Of a stretch of DNA of 64,000 nt, positions 1-9,952 are shown piece by piece. The notes under the pieces were generated by a model. That model was not told the DNA's origin, did not search any database, and was given only the letters and a program-made list of their open reading frames with translations. The stretch comes from Marinococcus halophilus (GTDB lineage Bacteria; Bacillota; Bacilli; Bacillales; Marinococcaceae): positions 170,075 through 234,074 of the forward strand of contig NZ_NPFA01000003.1 in NCBI RefSeq assembly GCF_002265875.1. The letters are read 5' to 3'. The first letter of the stretch is position 1, and every line of letters starts with the position of its first letter. A program made the position numbers and the translations under genes.

Positions 1-1069
1 AGGCAAGCCCTTTAGCCCCGTAAGCGGCCACAAACTCTGCCAGGTCATCAATTTCCTTCCGGGACATTTTATTGGCCACGCCTTTAACATTCAGCCCTTT
101 AATAATGCCTCCCGAAGCCGCGGCATTTTTAAATACTTTAAAATCACTATCCTTTAAGATTTCAGTCAGCTCTACAAGCTCCATGCCAAACCTGGTTTCC
201 GGCTTGTCAGAGCCGTAGCGGTTCATCGCTTCATAGTATGTCATACGCGGGAAGGGCGTTTCAATGTCTACTCCACGTGTTTCCTTTACCAATCCGGCCA
301 TCATTGTTTCCATCATCGAAAAGAGATCCTCTGTATCCAGAAAAGCTGTCTCAATATCCACCTGGGTAAACTCCGGCTGCCGGTCGGCCCGCAAATCCTC
401 ATCACGGAAACAGCGCACAATCTGGTAATAACGTTCAAAACCTGAAACCATTAACAGCTGTTTAAACAATTGAGGAGACTGTGGCAGAGCATAAAACTCC
501 CCGGGGTGAACCCGGCTTGGCACCAGGTAGTCTCTTGCCCCTTCAGGCGTGCTTTTGGTAAGCATCGGTGTCTCCATGTCGAAAAAGTCATGATCATCCA
601 GAAAACGGCGGATAAACTTTGTCGCCTGGTGACGGAGCTTGAACGTTTCCTGCATGTCCGGGCGGCGGAGATCAAGGTAGCGGTAGCGGAGCCGGACGTC
701 TTCAGAAACGTTAGTGTCTGCTTCGATCTGAAACGGCAGCGGCTTCGAGGCATTCATAATCGAAAGCTCATCAACACGCACTTCTACCTTCCCAGTCGGA
801 ATTTTTTCATTGTACGTTTCCTCGTCACGTTGAACGACAATTCCTTCTACGTCGAGCACATATTCGTTGCGGACCCTTTCCGCTGCGTTCAGTGCTTCCT
901 TGGACTGTTCAGGGGTCGCTACTATCTGCACAATTCCTGAGCGGTCCCTGAGATCAATAAAAACGACCTGTCCCAAATCCCGGCGGGTCTGGGCCCATCC
1001 CTTCAATCGTACTTTTTCGCCTATCAGCGCTTCTTGAATGTCTCCGCAATAATGCGTCCGTCCTATCAT
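1..1069 (-). CDS. aspS: Aspartyl-tRNA synthetase (partial, C-terminus off the left edge)
   Basis: Charges tRNA-Asp with aspartate in the cytosol. Only about the first 356 residues are here; the family is usually about 590 long. The N-terminal OB-fold anticodon-binding region starts [10 protein letters not shown], and class II motif 2 reads [16 protein letters not shown] near residues 215-230, the usual AspRS signature. The ATG at 1069 overlaps the hisS stop codon (ATGA), so translation is probably coupled. Both genes lie behind the T-box leader upstream of hisS. No frameshift is seen in the part present. Confidence 0.95.
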   Translation of the reverse strand, partial: MIGRTHYCGDIQEALIGEKVRLKGWAQTRRDLGQVVFIDLRDRSGIVQIVATPEQSKEALNAAERVRNEYVLDVEGIVVQRDEETYNEKIPTGKVEVRVDELSIMNASKPLPFQIEADTNVSEDVRLRYRYLDLRRPDMQETFKLRHQATKFIRRFLDDHDFFDMETPMLTKSTPEGARDYLVPSRVHPGEFYALPQSPQLFKQLLMVSGFERYYQIVRCFRDEDLRADRQPEFTQVDIETAFLDTEDLFSMMETMMAGLVKETRGVDIETPFPRMTYYEAMNRYGSDKPETRFGMELVELTEILKDSDFKVFKNAAASGGIIKGLNVKGVANKMSRKEIDDLAEFVAAYGAKGLA

Positions 1070-2349
1070 TGTGCCTTCCTCCTTGTGCGTTTCTGCATAG
1101 TAGTAATAAAAGCAGACAGCGGCACTTCTTCCTGCGCGCCGGTCTCCATATTTTTAATGTTGACTGCTTCTGCTTCTAGTTCATCGTCGCCGATTACTAC
1201 AGTGAATGTACTGTTTGTACGGTCTGCCGCTTTAAACTGGGCTTTTGTTTTCCGGTCCATATAATCCTTATCAGCTTTGATTCCTGCTCTCCGAAGCTCA
1301 TGTACCAGGGATACAGAACGTTTTTTAGCTTCCTCTCCCAGGGCAACAATGTAGCAGTCCAGATTTTTTTCTGCAGGGAGCTCTACATTCTGTGTGTCGA
1401 GTGCCATCAGCAGCCGTTCAATGCTAAGGGCAAAACCGATGCCCGGCGTATCCGGCCCGCCAATATCTCCGATCAGCCCGTTGTAGCGGCCTCCGCCCAT
1501 TAGCGTTGTAATTGCTCCAAAACCTTCTCCCTCAATCATAATTTCGAAGGCTGTATGGGTGTAATAATCCAGTCCTCGTACAAGGTTCGCGTCCACCTCA
1601 TAAGGAATGCCCATTTCATCAAGCATTGTTTTAACCTGGTCAAAATAGCTGCTTGATTCTTCATTCAAATGCTCAAGAATGGAAGGGGCGTCCACCATCA
1701 GTGGATGGTCTTTATCCTTTTTGCAGTCCAGGATCCGGAGTGGGTTAGTGTGCAGGCGCTCCTGGCAATCACTGCAGAATTCCCCGATCCGTGGTTCAAA
1801 ATGAGATACCAGTGCTTCCCGGTGAGCCTTCCGGCTTTCTTTATCCCCAAGGCTGTTCACCACCAACTTTAGGCCCTTAAGGTTCATTTCTTCATAAAAC
1901 TGCATCGCAAGACCGATAACTTCTGCATCAATCGCAGGATCCGCGCTTCCGATTGCTTCTACACCGAACTGTACAAACTGCCGCATCCTTCCGGACTGCG
2001 GGCGCTCGTAGCGGAACATCGGCCCGGTGTAATATAACTTCACCGGCTGTCCGGCCCAGCCATACATTTTGTTCTCCACGTAAGAACGAACGATTGAAGC
2101 TGTGTTTTCAGGACGGAGTGTCAGCTGTCTTCCGCCTTTATCTTCGAACGTATACATTTCTTTTTGTACTATGTCCGTAGAATCCCCGACACCCCTCGCA
2201 AACAGCTCAGTTTGTTCAAAAATTGGAGTTCTTATTTCACTGTAGTTGAACCGGCTGCAGATATCGTCGATTCTTTGTTCAATAAACTGCCATTTTTCCG
2301 AATCACCCGGCAGTATATCCTGGGTTCCTCTTGGAATTCGATAAGCCAT
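1066..2349 (-). CDS. hisS: Histidyl-tRNA synthetase
   Basis: Class II synthetase that charges tRNA-His; a cytosolic homodimer in the family. The protein is 427 aa, the normal length. Motif 2 is [10 protein letters not shown] at residues 112-121, and the HisRS-specific motif LVRGLDYYT is at 256-264. A glycine-rich GGGRYNGL follows near 286-293. The ATG at 2349 has a strong site (GGGAGG about 7 nt upstream). It is the first gene of a hisS-aspS operon: a T-box leader and a consensus promoter lie just upstream, and aspS overlaps its stop by 4 nt. Confidence 0.97.
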   Translation of the reverse strand: MAYRIPRGTQDILPGDSEKWQFIEQRIDDICSRFNYSEIRTPIFEQTELFARGVGDSTDIVQKEMYTFEDKGGRQLTLRPENTASIVRSYVENKMYGWAGQPVKLYYTGPMFRYERPQSGRMRQFVQFGVEAIGSADPAIDAEVIGLAMQFYEEMNLKGLKLVVNSLGDKESRKAHREALVSHFEPRIGEFCSDCQERLHTNPLRILDCKKDKDHPLMVDAPSILEHLNEESSSYFDQVKTMLDEMGIPYEVDANLVRGLDYYTHTAFEIMIEGEGFGAITTLMGGGRYNGLIGDIGGPDTPGIGFALSIERLLMALDTQNVELPAEKNLDCYIVALGEEAKKRSVSLVHELRRAGIKADKDYMDRKTKAQFKAADRTNSTFTVVIGDDELEAEAVNIKNMETGAQEEVPLSAFITTMQKRTRRKAQ

Positions 2350-2386
2350 GCTCTTTCCTCCCTTTATCTTTTCAGTCTTTCCACAT

Positions 2387-2647
2387 AAAAAAACCGCCCC
2401 TCATGAATCATGAGGGACGGTTGATCCGCGTTGCCACCCTAATTGAAACGACACTCGTTTCCGCTTTATGCCTGTAACGAAGGCGCACGTTTATTCCTAC
2501 CGGCTGCTCGGCAGCATTCGAAATAAAACCTACAAAGTGTCTTTCAACAGGGGAGAAAGAGAGGGGCTTCCAGCCTCAGGCCCTTCTTCTCTGGCAGTCT
2601 GCCGCGCTGTTTACTTTCTTTATCATCGGCTTTTGCTGTTCTTCTGT
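2387..2647 (-). promoter_or_regulatory. T-box riboswitch leader of hisS-aspS
   Basis: This fills the stretch between dtd and hisS. Read on the minus strand it has the T-box parts in order: a Stem I region with the apical motif GGCTGGAAGCC (about 2574-2564), a specifier region reading GAAAGACACTTTG, the conserved T-box AGGGTGGCAACGCGG at 2440-2426, and an intrinsic terminator (stem ACCGTCCCTCATG/CATGAGGGGCGGT, then T8) ending near 2387. In the family, uncharged cognate tRNA pairs with the specifier and the T-box and switches the terminator off. The specifier can be read as GAC (Asp, 2541-2539) or CAC (His, 2539-2537). The leader therefore senses lack of His, Asp or both. Confidence 0.93.
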
Positions 2648-2653
2648 AAAACA

Positions 2654-2682
2654 ATCTTACGAATCTTCCCGGGGATTGTCAA
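2654..2682 (-). promoter_or_regulatory. Sigma-A promoter of hisS-aspS
   Basis: Minus strand TTGACA (2682-2677), 17-nt spacer, TAAGAT (2659-2654). It lies over the end of dtd and directly in front of the T-box leader, giving an expected transcription start near 2647. Confidence 0.85.
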
Positions 2683-3137
2683 CCATTTCCCTGGCTTTTC
2701 GGAGAATCCAGTATGAGCGTCACCGGGCCATCATTCGTAAGAGATATATCCATGTCCGCGCCAAACACGCCTGTTTCCACGTGCACATTCTGTTCTGCGA
2801 GAAGTTCGTTAAACCGACGGTAATACACTTTAGCCTGCTCCGGCGCGGCAGCTTCCATAAAATTGGGCCGGCGCCCTTTCTGCGTATTGCCGTACAGCGT
2901 AAACTGAGGAATGGATAGTACAAGGCCTCCCTCATCGAGTACAGAACGGTTCATTTTCCCCGCTTCGTCCTCAAACACGCGGAGATTACTCACCTTCTCT
3001 GCCATCCACTCAAGCTCCTTCTCTGTATCCTCGCCGTGGATGCCTACAAAAAGCACCAGGCCTGCAGATATTTCTCCAGTCACTTTTCCATCGACGCGGC
3101 ACGCCGCCTCTTTGCTTCGCTGCAGTACTATCCTCAC
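2679..3137 (-). CDS. dtd: D-aminoacyl-tRNA deacylase
   Basis: Removes D-amino acids (and glycine from tRNA-Ala) from mischarged tRNA in the cytosol. The protein is 152 aa, typical of DTD. The C-terminal signature NDGPVT is at residues 135-140, with the cis Gly-Pro pair at 137-138. The other signature, normally SQFTL, reads PQFTL at 77-81: the codon is CCT where TCT would give Ser. The GTG start at 3137 has AAAGGG 9 nt upstream. It follows relA by 29 nt, so the two are probably one operon as in B. subtilis; yrvJ, found between dtd and hisS there, is absent. The 3' end overlaps the hisS promoter. Confidence 0.93.
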   Translation of the reverse strand: MRIVLQRSKEAACRVDGKVTGEISAGLVLFVGIHGEDTEKELEWMAEKVSNLRVFEDEAGKMNRSVLDEGGLVLSIPQFTLYGNTQKGRRPNFMEAAAPEQAKVYYRRFNELLAEQNVHVETGVFGADMDISLTNDGPVTLILDSPKSQGNG

Positions 3138-3166
3138 GTTGAACGACCCTTTCTCTCCCGCAAACG

Positions 3167-5365
3167 TTAATGCATCACCCGGCGTACAGAATAAATATCG
3201 GGGAGCCCCTTAATTTTATCCACGACCCGGCGCAAGTGATCGGTGTTGCTGATATTTACTGTTACGTGAATAATAGCCATTTTGTTTTTATCTGCTTTGC
3301 CGCTGACGGCGCTCATGTTAGTTTTCGTTTCCGTGACCGCCTGCAGAACAGCATTTAACAGCCCCCGCCGGTCATAGCCGGTCACTTCGATATCTACATT
3401 GTAGTTTTTCGATTTCTCTGCCGCGCCTTCCCATTCCACAGATAATAGACGCGGTTCCGAATCTTCATTTTTAATATTGGGGCAGTCGCTCCGGTGTACA
3501 GAGACGCCCCGGCCTTTCGTAATAAAGCCTACGATTTCATCGCCCGGCACCGGGTTACAGCATCGCGACAGGCGCACGAGAAGATTATCGACGCCTTTTA
3601 CTCTTACTCCGGCGCCGGTTTTTCTCGTCGGCGTTGCCGGCTGTACGTCTTTGACGGCTTCAGCTACCGATTTTTGCTCGGCGGCCTGCTCCCGCTCTTG
3701 ACGGGCCCGGTCGGTCAGCCTGGTGACAATTTGCTTTGGGCTGACACCATTATACCCTACTGCCGCAAACATGTCTTCGTCATTGGAAAAGCTGAATTTG
3801 TCGGCCGTTTCCTGCCGGTTTTCTTCGTTCAATATATCTTTGGGTTCATAGTTTTGAGCCCGCAGTTCGCGCTCCACCATTTCCCGGCCTTTTTGAATGT
3901 TTTCTTCGCGCCGTTCTTTTTTGAAAAACTGCTTAATTTTATTTTTGGCATGAGAGCTTTTGGTCAGCTTCAGCCAGTCCTGGCTTGGACCATAGGAATG
4001 CTTGGATGTAAGCATCTCTACAATATCGCCGGTCGTTAATTCGTGATCAAGCGGAACCATTTTTCCATTTACCTTTGCCCCGATTGACCGATTGCCGATT
4101 TCCGTATGAATCCGGTAGGCAAAGTCAATAGGGACCGAGCCCCTCGGCAGTTCAATGACGTCTCCCTTCGGCGTAAATACAAATACCATGTCGGAAAACA
4201 AATCAATCTTAAGCGACTCCATGAACTCCTGGGCGTCCGGTGTATCATCCTGCCATTCCAGAATTTCACGAAACCAGGTGAGCTTGTCTTCAAGCGACTT
4301 TTTGTTCTGGGCGTCTTTACCTTCTTTATACGCCCAGTGTGCTGCTACACCAAATTCAGCGATACGATGCATTTCCCTGGAGCGGATCTGCACCTCAAGA
4401 GGTTCGCCGTTCGGCCCGATGACGGTCGTGTGAAGAGACTGATACATATTTGCCTTCGGCATGGCAATATAGTCTTTGAACCGGCCCGGCATCGGCTTCC
4501 AACAGGTATGGATAATCCCAAGCACAGCATAGCAGTCTTTAATACTGTCAACGATAATACGTACAGCCAGCAGATCATAAATTTCATTAAACTGCTTTTT
4601 ATCTTTCACCATTTTTCGGTAAATGCTGTAGATGTGCTTTGGCCGCCCATACATTTCGGCATTTATTCTTAAATCGTTTACGTTTTCCTGAATGTTATCA
4701 ATTACCTGATCAATGTATTCTTCCCGTTCGGCGCGCTTTTGTTTCATTAAATTCACGATCCGGTAATACTGCTGGGGCTCGAGGTAGCGTAGAGCCGTAT
4801 CCTCCAGCTCCCATTTTATGGTGGAAATACCTAGCCGATGAGCAAGTGGAGCAAAAATTTCCAGCGTTTCATTCGAAATGCGGCGCTGTTTTTCCGGTGG
4901 AAGGTGCTTCAGTGTCCGCATGTTATGCAGGCGGTCTGCAAGCTTAATAAGAATCACCCGGATATCTTTGGCCATTGCTACTACCATTTTACGGTGGTTT
5001 TCTGCCTGCTGCTGTTCCTTCGATTTGTATTTAATTTTTTTCAGCTTCGTGACGCCATCTACGAGCATGGCAACTTCACTGTTAAATTCCCGTTCGAGGT
5101 CTTCGACGGTCACTTCTGTATCTTCAACCACATCATGCATAAAAGCAGCCGCGATCGTATCAGGATCCAACTGCAGTTCTATTAAAATACCAGCTACCTG
5201 AATAGGGTGCAGGATATAAGGCTCGCCTGACTTCCGGTACTGTTCCTGATGGGCTTTTTCTGCATAATGATAAGCTTTATCCAAAAAAGCGACATTCGCT
5301 TCGGATAAATAAACGCCCGCTTTTTCCATTACTTCATCAATCGTCATGGAATCACCCTTACTCAC
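3167..5365 (-). CDS. relA: Bifunctional (p)ppGpp synthetase/hydrolase (long RSH)
   Basis: Makes and degrades (p)ppGpp in the stringent response. The protein is about 732 aa, the normal length of Rel. Order of parts: HD hydrolase domain (HDVVEDT at residues 77-83), synthetase domain ([11 protein letters not shown] near 296-306 and YQSLHTTV), TGS domain ([15 protein letters not shown]), and a C-terminal ACT domain ([14 protein letters not shown]). The intact HDxxED motif suggests an active hydrolase. Two starts are possible: GTG at 5365 with AAGGTGG, and ATG at 5347 with AAGGGTG 5 nt upstream; the ATG is at least as good. It is followed by dtd. Confidence 0.96.
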   Translation of the reverse strand: MSKGDSMTIDEVMEKAGVYLSEANVAFLDKAYHYAEKAHQEQYRKSGEPYILHPIQVAGILIELQLDPDTIAAAFMHDVVEDTEVTVEDLEREFNSEVAMLVDGVTKLKKIKYKSKEQQQAENHRKMVVAMAKDIRVILIKLADRLHNMRTLKHLPPEKQRRISNETLEIFAPLAHRLGISTIKWELEDTALRYLEPQQYYRIVNLMKQKRAEREEYIDQVIDNIQENVNDLRINAEMYGRPKHIYSIYRKMVKDKKQFNEIYDLLAVRIIVDSIKDCYAVLGIIHTCWKPMPGRFKDYIAMPKANMYQSLHTTVIGPNGEPLEVQIRSREMHRIAEFGVAAHWAYKEGKDAQNKKSLEDKLTWFREILEWQDDTPDAQEFMESLKIDLFSDMVFVFTPKGDVIELPRGSVPIDFAYRIHTEIGNRSIGAKVNGKMVPLDHELTTGDIVEMLTSKHSYGPSQDWLKLTKSSHAKNKIKQFFKKERREENIQKGREMVERELRAQNYEPKDILNEENRQETADKFSFSNDEDMFAAVGYNGVSPKQIVTRLTDRARQEREQAAEQKSVAEAVKDVQPATPTRKTGAGVRVKGVDNLLVRLSRCCNPVPGDEIVGFITKGRGVSVHRSDCPNIKNEDSEPRLLSVEWEGAAEKSKNYNVDIEVTGYDRRGLLNAVLQAVTETKTNMSAVSGKADKNKMAIIHVTVNISNTDHLRRVVDKIKGLPDIYSVRRVMH

Positions 5366-5427
5366 CTTTCCACCTTATAATAAATACACGTTTCATGTAC
5401 CGGACATAAATATCTGAATATGAAGAA

Positions 5428-5455
5428 ATATAACGCTAATTGGCTCTATTTTCAA
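5428..5455 (-). promoter_or_regulatory. Probable relA promoter
   Basis: Minus strand TTGAAA (5455-5450), 16-nt spacer, TTATAT (5433-5428), in the gap between the apt terminator and the relA start. Both boxes are near consensus, but the spacer is short. Confidence 0.5.
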
Positions 5456-5490
5456 GCCTCAAGCTTTTTTCTGTGCCAAATCCTCTATGT

Positions 5491-5528
5491 ATAATAATAA
5501 CCCCCGAACCACTGATTGGCCGGGGGGC
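5491..5528 (-). terminator. Terminator after apt
   Basis: Minus-strand hairpin with a C-rich arm (CCCCCCGG) and a G-rich arm (TTCGGGGG), then TTATTATTAT. It separates recJ-apt from relA. Confidence 0.75.
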
Positions 5529-5545
5529 TTAAAACAGGATTATTA

Positions 5546-6067
5546 TTAGTCAAAAGTTACTAACGAATAAATACTATAATCATTTAAATCTTTGTTATTT
5601 CTTGCATCCAAATAGGAGAGCTCAATGAAAAAAGCGAGGCCTGCTACGACTCCTCCCAGCTTTTCCACCAATTGCACAGTAGCTCTCACAGTGCCGCCAG
5701 TAGCAAGCAGATCATCAGTAATGAGCACCCGCTGGCCAGGCTTAATAGCGTCTGTATGAATCGACAGACTCGCTTCTCCGTATTCGAGACCGTAATCTTC
5801 CGTAATGGTTTCCCGCGGCAGTTTTCCTTCTTTGCGTATTGGAACAAATGCTTTCTCCATTGCATATGCCACTGGGCAGCCGACAACGAACCCCCGGGCT
5901 TCCGGTCCGACAATTACATCGACATCATGTTTTCCGGCAAACTCCACCATGTTGTCAATCGCCTCCCGGTATACAGGCCCGTTCTGCATCATGGTTGTAA
6001 TATCTTTAAATCGAATGCCTTCTTCCGGAAAATCTTCGATCACTGTTATGTAATCTTTAAAGTCCAT
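5546..6067 (-). CDS. apt: Adenine phosphoribosyltransferase
   Basis: Purine salvage: adenine plus PRPP gives AMP plus diphosphate, in the cytosol. The protein is 173 aa, the family length. The N-terminal [12 protein letters not shown], the middle GPEARGF, and the PRPP-binding loop [13 protein letters not shown] (about residues 115-127) are all present. The ATG at 6067 has AAGGT upstream and lies inside the 3' end of recJ (11-nt overlap), so the two are co-transcribed. A terminator follows. Confidence 0.96.
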   Translation of the reverse strand: MDFKDYITVIEDFPEEGIRFKDITTMMQNGPVYREAIDNMVEFAGKHDVDVIVGPEARGFVVGCPVAYAMEKAFVPIRKEGKLPRETITEDYGLEYGEASLSIHTDAIKPGQRVLITDDLLATGGTVRATVQLVEKLGGVVAGLAFFIELSYLDARNNKDLNDYSIYSLVTFD

Positions 6068-8420
6068 GGTTTACCTTCTTCCTTACATCTAATATAGTTT
6101 CGTCCTTCTCCGGCAGCCAGGAAAGAATCCGTTTTTTTAATTGCGAGAACGGAGTGAACATTAATTCCTGTTCAACATTTCTTGCCTCCATCTTTTCCTG
6201 GTAGGAAAGGGAATCGGTTAAATCCTTTTTCGCAGGCTTCTCTTCTGCCGAGACAACTGCATCTTTCATTCTAACAAAACCTAATTCAAAAAACACTTGG
6301 CTCATAAAAAACAGATCTTCTGTTTTCCACTGCTTGTGCTCTGCCAGCTGCCTTCCCTGATTGTTCAGATCAAATGAACCACGCTTTTTCAGAAAAGCAT
6401 AATACCATTTGAACTGTTCTCTTGAAGGCATCGAATGAAAGTAGGCCTTTTCTCTGCCCAGTAAATAAACATAAATATTTGCTGCCTTAGGAAAGAAAGC
6501 AAGCGCCTGCTTAAGCTCATTGAGAGAAGCTGGCATGTCCGCTATCACTACAGTGACCGCGCTATGCGCTTCCCCTTCCGTATCAGCGCCGTTAAGAATA
6601 GCAGCTTCTCCTGCGGATTTTGCCAGAGTCTGCCTCTGCTCCTCTGTAAAAGCAATAACCGCCGTATCTTTATTATCCGGAAACGAAATCTTTTTTTCCT
6701 TTCTGCGGTCAAATACCTGAATCTGCTCCACCTTCGCATCTCTCAAAAATAATTGAGGTTTCCGAAAGCCGTTCCATTCATTGATACTCAGTTCCCCCAC
6801 GACAGAAACCTCTTCGTTTTCTGCCAAACTTTCTGATAAATAGCCGAGATGAAACCCAACACAATCAAGTTTTTTCCCACCGGCTGCAAGCGCCATTTTT
6901 AAATGATTCTTCGAGGCTCCTATCGTTTTCACTGACTCGAGAAGCGTTTTTTCAATCCGGAAAACTGGCTTTGGATTACCAACGCCAAATGGCGCAAGAC
7001 TCCGCAAATCTTCAACCGCATCAATTGTAATATCACTTACCGAAACGTGCACGTCAATATTCGTCGCCGGGACCAGCAGCTCACGACTCAGTGTTTCTTC
7101 TACCTGGGAGGCCATACGGGCTCTCAATGCGTTGATATTAGCCGGATCCAGAGACATCCCTGCAGCCATAGGGTGACCGCCGAATTTTTGGAGCAGGTCA
7201 CGATTTTTAGAAAGCTCCTGAAACATATCGAAGCCTTCGATGCTTCTTGCCGACCCCTTGGCTTCCCCGGTTGCCGTGTCAATACTTATGACAATTACCG
7301 GGCGGTAATACCGTTCCACCAGGCGGCTCGCCACAATGCCAATCACTCCGGCATTCCATCCTTCTCCGGCTGCTATAATGAATGGATTTTCTTCTACCGG
7401 ATAGTTTGATTCTACTTCCTCTACCGCTTCCTTAGTTATGCTTTCAACAAGCGATTTGCGTTCATTGTTCAAGTCATCGATCATTTCTGCCCACGACTCT
7501 GCCTCGTCGAGCGTACCTGCGGTCAGCAGATGAACAGCAGGGTCCGCTTCTTCCATGCGCCCTGCCGCGTTTAAACGCGGCCCCATCGCAAAGCCGACGT
7601 GGTCTTCTTCAAGCTGCTCCCCTTCAATACTGCATATTCGCTTTAACGCCTGAATACCGGGAAGTTTACTGTTTGTTAAAAGCTTCAGCCCATGCTGCAC
7701 GAAAAGACGGTTTTCTTCCACGAGCGGCACAAGATCGCTGATGGTGCCAAGTGTGACAATATCGAGCCAGTGCACAGGCTCCTCGGGAAGAAGGGCATGG
7801 GCCAGTTTATAAGCGACGCCAACTCCGGCCAGTTCTTTAAACGGGTAGCCGCAGCCTGGCTTTTTCGGATTGATAATCGCGTATGCGGGCGGAAGCTCCG
7901 GCGGAGGTTCATGGTGGTCAGTAATAATAACATCCATGCCTAAATCGTTGGCAGTCTGGATTTCTTTAACAGCTGCAATACCTGTATCTACGGTGATGAT
8001 GAGAGACGCCCCTTCATCGTGGGCAGATTGAAAAGCGGGAACGTTCGGCCCGTACCCTTCCGTAAACCGGTTCGGGATATACCAGCCAAACGAAGCTCCC
8101 AATTCGGATAACAGCCGGATCATGATTGTAGTACTGGATACTCCGTCTGCGTCATAGTCGCCAAAGACAAGAATTCGTTCTTTATTTTCCACCGCCTGCT
8201 GAATACGGCGGACAGCATTTTCCATTCCATCAAGCAAATACGGGTTATGTACAATAGACCAGTCATTCTGGATCATCTGCCGCACTTTCTCTGCTGATTC
8301 AAATCCTCTTGCAGCAAGCAGCCTGGCAGATAGAACACTTACATTCAGTTCCTTTTTGAGCTGTTCTGCAAGATGTTCGTCTACTTCGGGCTGGTGCCAC
8401 CTTGTTCGTGACTGCAGCAT
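6057..8420 (-). CDS. recJ: Single-stranded-DNA-specific exonuclease RecJ
   Basis: 5'-3' exonuclease on single-stranded DNA, used in recombination and mismatch repair. The protein is 787 aa, the length of Bacillus RecJ, which carries an extra C-terminal domain compared with E. coli. DHH motifs are in order: [13 protein letters not shown] (about 85-97), ITVDTGI (about 142-148), TDHHEP (about 167-172). DHHA1 follows ([19 protein letters not shown] and [12 protein letters not shown]), then an OB-like part. The ATG at 8420 has GAGGAAG upstream. It overlaps apt by 11 nt. Confidence 0.96.
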   Translation of the reverse strand: MLQSRTRWHQPEVDEHLAEQLKKELNVSVLSARLLAARGFESAEKVRQMIQNDWSIVHNPYLLDGMENAVRRIQQAVENKERILVFGDYDADGVSSTTIMIRLLSELGASFGWYIPNRFTEGYGPNVPAFQSAHDEGASLIITVDTGIAAVKEIQTANDLGMDVIITDHHEPPPELPPAYAIINPKKPGCGYPFKELAGVGVAYKLAHALLPEEPVHWLDIVTLGTISDLVPLVEENRLFVQHGLKLLTNSKLPGIQALKRICSIEGEQLEEDHVGFAMGPRLNAAGRMEEADPAVHLLTAGTLDEAESWAEMIDDLNNERKSLVESITKEAVEEVESNYPVEENPFIIAAGEGWNAGVIGIVASRLVERYYRPVIVISIDTATGEAKGSARSIEGFDMFQELSKNRDLLQKFGGHPMAAGMSLDPANINALRARMASQVEETLSRELLVPATNIDVHVSVSDITIDAVEDLRSLAPFGVGNPKPVFRIEKTLLESVKTIGASKNHLKMALAAGGKKLDCVGFHLGYLSESLAENEEVSVVGELSINEWNGFRKPQLFLRDAKVEQIQVFDRRKEKKISFPDNKDTAVIAFTEEQRQTLAKSAGEAAILNGADTEGEAHSAVTVVIADMPASLNELKQALAFFPKAANIYVYLLGREKAYFHSMPSREQFKWYYAFLKKRGSFDLNNQGRQLAEHKQWKTEDLFFMSQVFFELGFVRMKDAVVSAEEKPAKKDLTDSLSYQEKMEARNVEQELMFTPFSQLKKRILSWLPEKDETILDVRKKVNHGL

Positions 8421-8533
8421 AATTCTCTTCCTCTTTTCCTGCTTTAACGTTTCAAACGATCATTCTCTGCACTCACTATTGTACCGAAAATACTTACGGG
8501 ATAAAAGCCATTTTATCTGCTCCATGACTTATT

Positions 8534-8575
8534 AAAAAAGCTTCTTCTCCCGTGCACGGGAAAAGAAGCAAAAAA
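8534..8575 (-). terminator. Terminator after the LapA-family gene
   Basis: Near-perfect hairpin (GCTTCTT, CCCGTGCACGGG, AAGAAGC) with T-rich sequence on both sides. It ends the minus-strand gene that stops at 8585. Confidence 0.85.
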
Positions 8576-8584
8576 TTATTTCAC

Positions 8585-8905
8585 TTACGATGAACGGCTG
8601 GATTTTCCTTTATTGTCATTTTCATGTGCCGTCCCGGCTGTTCTTGAACCGACAGAAGCACTATTGTCGTTCGTAGCTTTCCGCAGGCGCCGTACTTCTG
8701 CTTTCAGCTTATAAATACGGAACATACTAAGAAATCCTGCCACCATTGCCCCAAGTAATACAGAAACCAAAATCACAATGATCAGCGGCCATTCACCTGT
8801 TCCAAACAACAAATTCACTTCTACACTATTTACATTAATCACGGCAAAAACAGCGATAATAAGTGCTAGAATAAGTCCCATGATTAAACCTGTTTGTGCT
8901 TTCAT
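8585..8905 (-). CDS. LapA-family (DUF1049) small membrane protein
   Basis: 106 aa with two membrane segments (about residues 7-28 and 40-63) separated by NVNSVEVNLLFG, the typical LapA/YrvD layout. A basic stretch (RIYKLKAEVRRLRK) and a hydrophilic tail follow. In E. coli, LapA works with LapB in lipopolysaccharide control; its role in Gram-positive cells is unknown. The position next to recJ matches B. subtilis yrvD. The ATG has AAAGGAG 8 nt upstream. Terminators lie on both sides, so it is a single-gene unit. Confidence 0.8.
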   Translation of the reverse strand: MKAQTGLIMGLILALIIAVFAVINVNSVEVNLLFGTGEWPLIIVILVSVLLGAMVAGFLSMFRIYKLKAEVRRLRKATNDNSASVGSRTAGTAHENDNKGKSSRSS

Positions 8906-8970
8906 TTTTTCACTCCTTTCACAATCTGTTTTCTCCTTTATTATACCCGTATAATTGCAACAATAACCAT

Positions 8971-9000
8971 AAAAAGCCTCCCTTTCATAAGGGAAGCTTT
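8971..9000 (-). terminator. Terminator after secF
   Basis: Minus-strand hairpin AAGCTTCCCTT/AAGGGAGGCTT followed by TTTTAT, 5 nt after the secF stop codon. Confidence 0.85.
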
Positions 9001-9004
9001 CCTG

Positions 9005-9952
9005 TTAAGATTCTGGTTCTTCTGTCGGAGCCTTTTCCCGCTCACGTTTGATTTTTTTCCAGTTCCAGACCACCCACAGTTGGGCAGCCAGGAATATGGA
9101 GGAATACGTTCCGGCAACCAGGCCGATCAGGAGGGCCAGAGAAAACGAATGTATACCTTCACCGCCAAAGATAAACAGCGCTGCGGCTGCGAACACTACT
9201 GTTAAGACAGTATTGATGGAACGCACCAGCGTCTGGTTCAGGCTTACATCCACCACTTCTGCAAGATCTTCAAACGATTCGATTTCTTCTGTCGGCGGCA
9301 TGTTCTCCCGGATCCGGTCAAACGTTACAATCGTATCGTTAATGGAATACCCTACGATCGTGAGTACTGCTGCAATAAACGGCACATTCACTTCCACCTG
9401 GAGCAGGCTGAAAAAGCCAATGATGAAGAACGCATCGTGAAGCAAAGCAGCGATCGAAGCGATGCCGTATAATAACTGAAACCGGATAGTAATATAGATC
9501 ACCAGACCGAGCGAAGCAATCAGCACAGATATGAACGCATTCTGCGCAAGCTCCTGGCCTACTTGGGGGGAGACGGTGCTTGTATTTGGAATGCTTCCGT
9601 ATTCATCTTCAAAATACGTCTGCAGTGCTGCAATCTCTTCCTGGGAAAGCTCCCCGATAAAACGGGCGGAAGCAATTGTATTATTTTCTCCGCCAAGGGT
9701 GATATCGTCCGGTTCCAAATTTGCTTCCACCGCTTCAAAATCCGAGCGCACCTGTTCTTCGGTTAACGGCTCCTGTGCTGAAATTTCTACTCTGGACCCG
9801 CTTTGAAAGTCGATACCCAGATTCAATCCGATTGTAGATAACAAAATACCCCCGGCAAGAATATATGCAAGTGTAATCAGAAAAAAGACGTTCCGGAATT
9901 TGACAAAAGGAATCACCCGTTTTAAGACCTTTTTGCTGTTATTAAGGTTCAT
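9005..9952 (-). CDS. secF: Protein translocase subunit SecF
   Basis: Membrane partner of SecD that helps protein export in a proton-driven step. About 315 aa with six membrane segments. The conserved LGIDFQSGSRVEI lies after the first segment (about residues 43-55), and the C-terminal block SINDTIVTFDRIREN is present. I chose the ATG at 9952 (AAAGGAG 10 nt upstream) over the GTG at 9961, which sits almost on the ribosome site. It starts inside the end of secD. B. subtilis has one fused SecDF protein; here the two are separate. Confidence 0.94.
   Translation of the reverse strand: MNLNNSKKVLKRVIPFVKFRNVFFLITLAYILAGGILLSTIGLNLGIDFQSGSRVEISAQEPLTEEQVRSDFEAVEANLEPDDITLGGENNTIASARFIGELSQEEIAALQTYFEDEYGSIPNTSTVSPQVGQELAQNAFISVLIASLGLVIYITIRFQLLYGIASIAALLHDAFFIIGFFSLLQVEVNVPFIAAVLTIVGYSINDTIVTFDRIRENMPPTEEIESFEDLAEVVDVSLNQTLVRSINTVLTVVFAAAALFIFGGEGIHSFSLALLIGLVAGTYSSIFLAAQLWVVWNWKKIKREREKAPTEEPES

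Noticed and set aside
470..940. 156-aa open frame on the plus strand
   Set aside because: It runs antisense to aspS, which has clear synthetase motifs across this stretch; no ribosome site.
3494..4039. 181-aa open frame on the plus strand
   Set aside because: Antisense shadow of relA; Cys- and Phe-rich, low-complexity composition with no family resemblance.
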